Shown here piece by piece: positions 5,634 to 8,536 of a DNA stretch of 8,536 nt. The position numbers and the translations under genes were made by a program. The stretch's first letter is position 1, and each line of letters starts with the position of its first letter. The notes beneath the pieces are model-generated. The model worked only from the letters and a program-made list of their open reading frames with translations. It made no database searches and was not told the DNA's origin. The stretch lies in the NCBI GenBank assembly GCA_003243865.1, contig QHBQ01000495.1, positions 1 to 8,536 of the forward strand, read 5' to 3'. The stretch comes from Candidatus Chloroheliales bacterium (GTDB taxonomy: Bacteria > Chloroflexota > Chloroflexia > QHBQ01).

Positions 5634-7333
5634 TATAACTTGTACAAAAATCGGTGTCCTGCATCATCGGCGAATAGGTGGGTGTAGCCGCGCCCCACCG
5701 ATTGCCAGTCCATTACGAAGCCGAAGCCGGGCGCGGACCAGATCGTCATCGTTGCCTGCGTCGGGTCGTCGCCCCATAGCACACCCAGACGGGTGCTGCC
5801 ATCGCTAGCCTCCACCACGCTGATGTTCTGCGCGGTGGTCGGCAGCGGCCGCCCGCACCAGAGTTGCCCCCACTGCCGCTTGAGCATCAGCCAGCCGTAG
5901 ACGCAAAGCTGGTTCTTGAGCTGGCCCTGCCCGCCCCAGCGATAGTCGGGCTGCCAGAAGTTAAAGATAACCGCTGGCAACCCGCCGTAGTGGCGGATGA
6001 TGGCGACCTGACGCACCTGCATCTGCGGTTCGCTGGCAAAGCCCGGCTGCCAGTTGGCGGCGGCAACCGCCTGCCCGTCAACCGTCGTTGCCGCCATTGC
6101 GGTGTTGTCGTGCCACCACTCGAACGGCCCAGCGCGGCTCTGCTCGGCGACGTTCAGGCTACCAATCGGGTTGGCGGCGTTGTCCGCACTGCGATAGCTG
6201 ACCCACTCGTCACGGCCATCGCCATTTAGGTCGGCGGACACGCCAGTGGGCTGCTGCTCGCGTCTGTAGGCCAGCGCCAGGGTAGCGGCTGGTGCAGGCG
6301 CAGACTCCGGCGCGACCCCGAAGCTGCGTGGTGGCAGCGGGCTGACCGCCTGCCACAGTAGCGCGGCATCGCTGCTGCTGGCGGCGTTGGCAATGGCCGC
6401 AAGCGCGTGAGGGTCGCTATCGGCCAACATCCTCGTCTGCAAGAACGTACTGAGCGGGCGAAAGGTTGCGCTGGCAACCCCGCTGCGGTCGAGGGTGACA
6501 TCGAGCAGCGCCCCAGTCTGCGCGGCGATGGGGGTACGCTGGTCGAAGATGAAGTTGCCGAGGCTGTAGGCCACCAGTGCGTTGCCCACCCGCGCCAGCC
6601 CTTGCGTGACATGGGGGTGGCAGCCGACGATTATGGTAGCACCCGCAGCGGCGATGCTCTGGGCGAGGTTGCGCTGGAAGTCGCTGGGCGCGGCGTCATA
6701 CTCGAGGCCCCAGTGCATAAAGACAATAACCGCATCGGCCTGCGCCCGCGCCTGCCCAATCTCCGCCTTCAGCGCCGCTTTGGTTGCTTCCAGCTGTGGC
6801 CCGCTGCATATGATCGCCGCCAGCGGCGTGCCAGCTGGCAGCTGGCTGGTGGCTACGCAGTCGTAGCCGAGGAAGGCGAGACGCAGTCCCTTGATTGTGA
6901 CGAAGGCGGGCTGGTCGCTGGTGCCGATATGGCGCAGGCCCGCCGCATGGAGCGCGGCAACCGTGTCACTCAAGCCCGCGCTGCCATAGTCGAGCGCATG
7001 ATTGTTGGCAACGGTGATGATGTCGAAACCCGCACGGGCGATCGCTTTGGCGGCGGCGGGTCGCCCTTTCAGGTTGATCCATTGCCCGTCGGGACGCACC
7101 GGTGTGGGCTGGTCGGTCAACGGCGACTCCAGGTTGGCAACCGCTAGATCCGCACCGCTTATGGTGTCGCTGATCGCGGCGAAGGGGTAATCGTCGCCAT
7201 ACTGCTGCATCATCGCATCAACTGAGCGGCCCAGCATGATGTCGCCGCCGAACACCACCCGCACCGGCGGCCCATACTGCGCGAAGTAGGCGGCGATTTC
7301 GCGCTGCGCAATCGAGGGTAGCGGCGCAATCAT
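5633..7333 (-). CDS. CapA-family metallophosphatase (PGA_cap) with C-terminal extension
   Basis: Residues about 25-265 match the CapA / poly-gamma-glutamate synthesis family (PGA_cap), a calcineurin-like phosphoesterase fold. The metal-site motifs appear in order: GGDIMLGR (29-36), NLESPL (67-72), NNHALDYG (110-117), MHWGLEY (206-212), GCHPHV (237-242), and the closing YSLGNFIFDQ (256-265). The domain therefore looks intact. An unusual C-terminal region of about 230 residues follows. It carries a Ca-binding-like DLNGDGRDE loop (368-376) and a Trp-rich part, and I do not recognise it. From this first in-frame ATG the protein lacks a signal peptide and has no ribosome binding site. The in-frame codons upstream (7381-7334) encode KLITAVIFILAVGLPALM, an excellent export signal that no standard start codon reaches in frame. 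A heptad repeat lies at that junction, so the true or alternate start may depend on its copy number. Family members act in capsule polymer or cell-envelope metabolism; the substrate here is unknown. Confidence 0.83.
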   Translation of the reverse strand: MIAPLPSIAQREIAAYFAQYGPPVRVVFGGDIMLGRSVDAMMQQYGDDYPFAAISDTISGADLAVANLESPLTDQPTPVRPDGQWINLKGRPAAAKAIARAGFDIITVANNHALDYGSAGLSDTVAALHAAGLRHIGTSDQPAFVTIKGLRLAFLGYDCVATSQLPAGTPLAAIICSGPQLEATKAALKAEIGQARAQADAVIVFMHWGLEYDAAPSDFQRNLAQSIAAAGATIIVGCHPHVTQGLARVGNALVAYSLGNFIFDQRTPIAAQTGALLDVTLDRSGVASATFRPLSTFLQTRMLADSDPHALAAIANAASSSDAALLWQAVSPLPPRSFGVAPESAPAPAATLALAYRREQQPTGVSADLNGDGRDEWVSYRSADNAANPIGSLNVAEQSRAGPFEWWHDNTAMAATTVDGQAVAAANWQPGFASEPQMQVRQVAIIRHYGGLPAVIFNFWQPDYRWGGQGQLKNQLCVYGWLMLKRQWGQLWCGRPLPTTAQNISVVEASDGSTRLGVLWGDDPTQATMTIWSAPGFGFVMDWQSVGRGYTHLFADDAGHRFLYKL

Positions 7334-7396
7334 CAGCGCGGGCAGCCCGACCGCAAGGATGAAGATTACCGCAGTTATGAGTTTTGAGTTTTGAGT
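7334..7396 (-). other. Untranslated in-frame signal-peptide segment upstream of the capA-like gene
   Basis: In the frame of the CapA-like gene, an in-frame TGA (7399-7397) is followed by codons reading TQNSKLITAVIFILAV and then GLPAL up to the ATG at 7333. This is a lysine followed by a hydrophobic core of about 12-17 residues, the form of a Sec signal peptide or anchor. There is no ATG, GTG or TTG in this stretch. The nearest upstream starts, ATG 7404-7402 and GTG 7400-7398, are in the two other frames. The first part of the stretch is heptad repeat. Confidence 0.7.
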
Positions 7397-7410
7397 TCAC
7401 TCATGACTCA
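7376..7410 (-). repeat. Heptanucleotide tract at the transporter/capA junction
   Basis: Read on the - strand, five consecutive heptads are TGAGTCA, TGAGTGA, ACTCAAA, ACTCAAA and ACTCATA. The transporter stop codon TGA (7403-7401) lies inside the tract and overlaps an ATG (7404-7402) in the coupling arrangement ATGA. Because 7 is not a multiple of 3, gain or loss of a unit changes which start codon is in frame with the CapA-like gene. As shown, ATG 7404 yields only a nine-residue peptide (MSELKTQNS), and GTG 7400 runs out of frame to 7218. Confidence 0.8.
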
Positions 7411-8363
7411 CGGCTCTCGCGGCGGGCCAGCAGCACCAGCGCGGCGATGACCAGCACGCCGCCGAGCGCCTGCCAGATGTCAATCGCCTGGGCCAGAAAG
7501 ATGAAGCCGAAGCCGCTGGCACAGACCAACTCGAAGGTTGAGGCGATGCTGGCCGCGCCGGTTTCGATGCGGGCCAGGCCGCTGACGTAGAAGCCCGCCG
7601 CTGCCAGGGTGTTGAACAGCCCGGCGGTAAGCAGCAGCAGCCACGCCTGCCAGTGCGGCCCGGCGGCAAACACGCTGCCCAAGCCGCCGCTGCTGAGGAC
7701 GATGAGAGTAAGCAGACCGACCGCGCCGAGCGCCTGGGCGTAGAACACCACCGTGAGCGGGGCGAGGCCATTGCGCAGCCCCTGATTGGCGAAAATGGTG
7801 TAGAGCGCGTACAGCACACCGCTGCCCAGGCCGAGAACCAGGCCCAGCCAGTTGAAGTTGAGTTGTCCGGCGGCATAGACCTGAGCGACCAGCGCGCAGC
7901 CGACGAAGGTGAGCAGCAACGCGCCCAGCTTGTTCGCAGTGAGCGGCTCGCCCCAGAAACGCCAGGCGAACAGGGTAACGAACGCGGGCGCAGTGTACAT
8001 CAGCACCGCGGCGACTGCAACGGTGTTGGTGATGGTACTCTGACCGTAGACGCTGTAGAACACGGTGATGCCGAGCAGCGCGTAGCCAAGCAGCAGCGGC
8101 AGCTGGCGGCGGGGCAGCATCAGCAACGCGCGCTTGCGCAGGCCGAGGTAGACTAGTAGCCCCAGCGCGGCGAAGAAGGCGCGATAGAAGACGGTCACGC
8201 CGACCGGCACGCCGTATTGGCGGTTCAGCGTGTTGTAGATGATGCCGAGCGAACCCCACAGAGCAGCAGCCAGCAGCACGAAGATATAGCCGACAATGCG
8301 GCTATCTATCCCCCGCAGCCGCGCCGCGCCTGCCTTCATCACCCCCGGCCCGGTGCTTGCCAT
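7401..8363 (-). CDS. EamA/DMT family transporter
   Basis: This is a 320-residue inner-membrane protein with about ten hydrophobic helices, organised as two EamA repeats (about 22-160 and 172-312), the usual size for the drug/metabolite transporter superfamily. Family features include ALWGSLGI in the first helix, YTAPAFVTL (123-131) with FWGEPLT after it in repeat one, and STFELV (275-280) followed by WQALGGVLVIAALVLL in repeat two. Members move amino acids, purines, sugars or drugs; the substrate cannot be read here. I prefer ATG 8363 because GAGGGAG (8369-8375) lies 5 nt before it. An in-frame GTG at 8387 would add 8 residues without a good ribosome site. The gene is the first of the - strand cluster, about 36 nt behind the predicted transcription start. 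Its stop codon overlaps an ATG in the arrangement ATGA, suggesting coupling to the CapA-like gene. Confidence 0.87.
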   Translation of the reverse strand: MASTGPGVMKAGAARLRGIDSRIVGYIFVLLAAALWGSLGIIYNTLNRQYGVPVGVTVFYRAFFAALGLLVYLGLRKRALLMLPRRQLPLLLGYALLGITVFYSVYGQSTITNTVAVAAVLMYTAPAFVTLFAWRFWGEPLTANKLGALLLTFVGCALVAQVYAAGQLNFNWLGLVLGLGSGVLYALYTIFANQGLRNGLAPLTVVFYAQALGAVGLLTLIVLSSGGLGSVFAAGPHWQAWLLLLTAGLFNTLAAAGFYVSGLARIETGAASIASTFELVCASGFGFIFLAQAIDIWQALGGVLVIAALVLLARRESRES

Positions 8364-8405
8364 GCCCGCTCCCTCTGCGGTAATCACGCCTGAACTACGC
8401 GCTAT

Positions 8406-8435
8406 ATGCTACAGGAAATATCGGTTGGGTGTCAA
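8406..8435 (-). promoter_or_regulatory. Promoter of the transporter-capA-DUF3160 operon
   Basis: On the - strand a consensus -35 box TTGACA (8435-8430) is followed after 18 bp by TAGCAT (8411-8406), which matches four of six -10 positions. The expected start near 8399 gives a leader of about 36 nt before ATG 8363. It is the only convincing promoter seen upstream of the three tightly packed genes. Confidence 0.65.
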
Positions 8436-8459
8436 GCTCAATGCTACTCCCGCAGAAGG

Positions 8460-8489
8460 TTGTCAGCGGCGCGGCATAGATGCTATAAT
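8460..8489 (+). promoter_or_regulatory. Strong divergent promoter facing out of the window
   Basis: TTGTCA (8460-8465) is separated by 18 bp from a consensus TATAAT (8484-8489). The TG at 8481-8482 makes it an extended -10 box, nearly identical to the one at 1023-1031. It must drive a gene or RNA starting after the right edge; only about 40 bp of its transcript is visible and no start codon is identifiable there. It stands back to back with the operon promoter at 8406-8435. Confidence 0.7.
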
Positions 8490-8536
8490 GAGGTGAGGTA
8501 CTTCCCCTCTCCCAGCGGGCTAATCCTTACCCACAA

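Noticed and set aside
6407..7147. A 246-codon open frame on the + strand
   Set aside because: It lies antisense to the CapA-like gene, whose metal-site motifs are intact. The translation is Arg/Gly-rich without domain signals, which is typical of a shadow frame in GC-rich DNA.
7218..7400. A separate 60-residue protein starting at GTG 7400
   Set aside because: Most of it overlaps the CapA-like gene in another frame. Only its first codons matter, as a possible start for that gene if the heptad number changes.
7480..8259. Long Arg-rich open frames overlapping the transporter on both strands (also 7653-8156 and 7397-7876)
   Set aside because: They are shadows of the EamA gene, which alone has a membrane-protein pattern, a ribosome site and a promoter.

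Overview
The window looks like chromosomal DNA of a GC-rich, free-living bacterium, most likely a member of the Chloroflexota. That placement is inferred from the style of the lipoprotein (a lipobox followed by a long Ala/Ser/Pro/Thr linker rich in 'PT' motifs), from the families present (DUF3160, CapA-like phosphoesterase, a DUF5005-like propeller), and from short heptanucleotide tracts between genes. It is not proven by a marker gene. There are no RNA genes, transposases, CRISPR arrays or recognisable defence genes.

Layout. On the + strand, the left edge holds the 3' part of a secreted-type beta-propeller protein (2-925). After a short intergenic region with a heptad repeat, a palindrome and a good sigma-70 promoter comes a small SRPBCC-fold protein (1051-1503). 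A bidirectional hairpin terminator (1528-1553) separates these from four genes on the - strand. Read in their own direction these are an EamA/DMT transporter (8363-7401), a CapA-family metallophosphatase (7333-5633), a DUF3160 lipoprotein (5621-3168), and a secreted protein of unknown function (2942-1578). The first three are packed tightly behind one promoter (8435-8406) and probably form an operon. The fourth has its own extended -10 promoter (3086-3058) and visibly lower GC content. At the right edge a strong divergent + strand promoter (8460-8489) points at a gene outside the window.

How the genes may work together. Transporter, CapA-like phosphatase and lipoprotein suggest an envelope-associated unit: an inner-membrane exporter or importer, an exported hydrolase, and a surface-anchored lipoprotein. 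No substrate can be read from the sequence.

Most interesting point. The transporter/capA junction consists of five heptanucleotide units (7376-7410). An ATG overlaps the transporter stop codon (ATGA), and a convincing signal peptide is encoded in frame with capA just downstream. In the sequence shown, however, the ATG and a nearby GTG are both out of frame with capA. Adding one heptad puts the ATG in frame, and removing one puts the GTG in frame, each giving a complete signal peptide. This is the architecture of a slipped-strand phase-variable gene, although decay or an assembly error remain possible. Two other heptad tracts with different unit sequences also sit directly at stop codons (925 and 1503).
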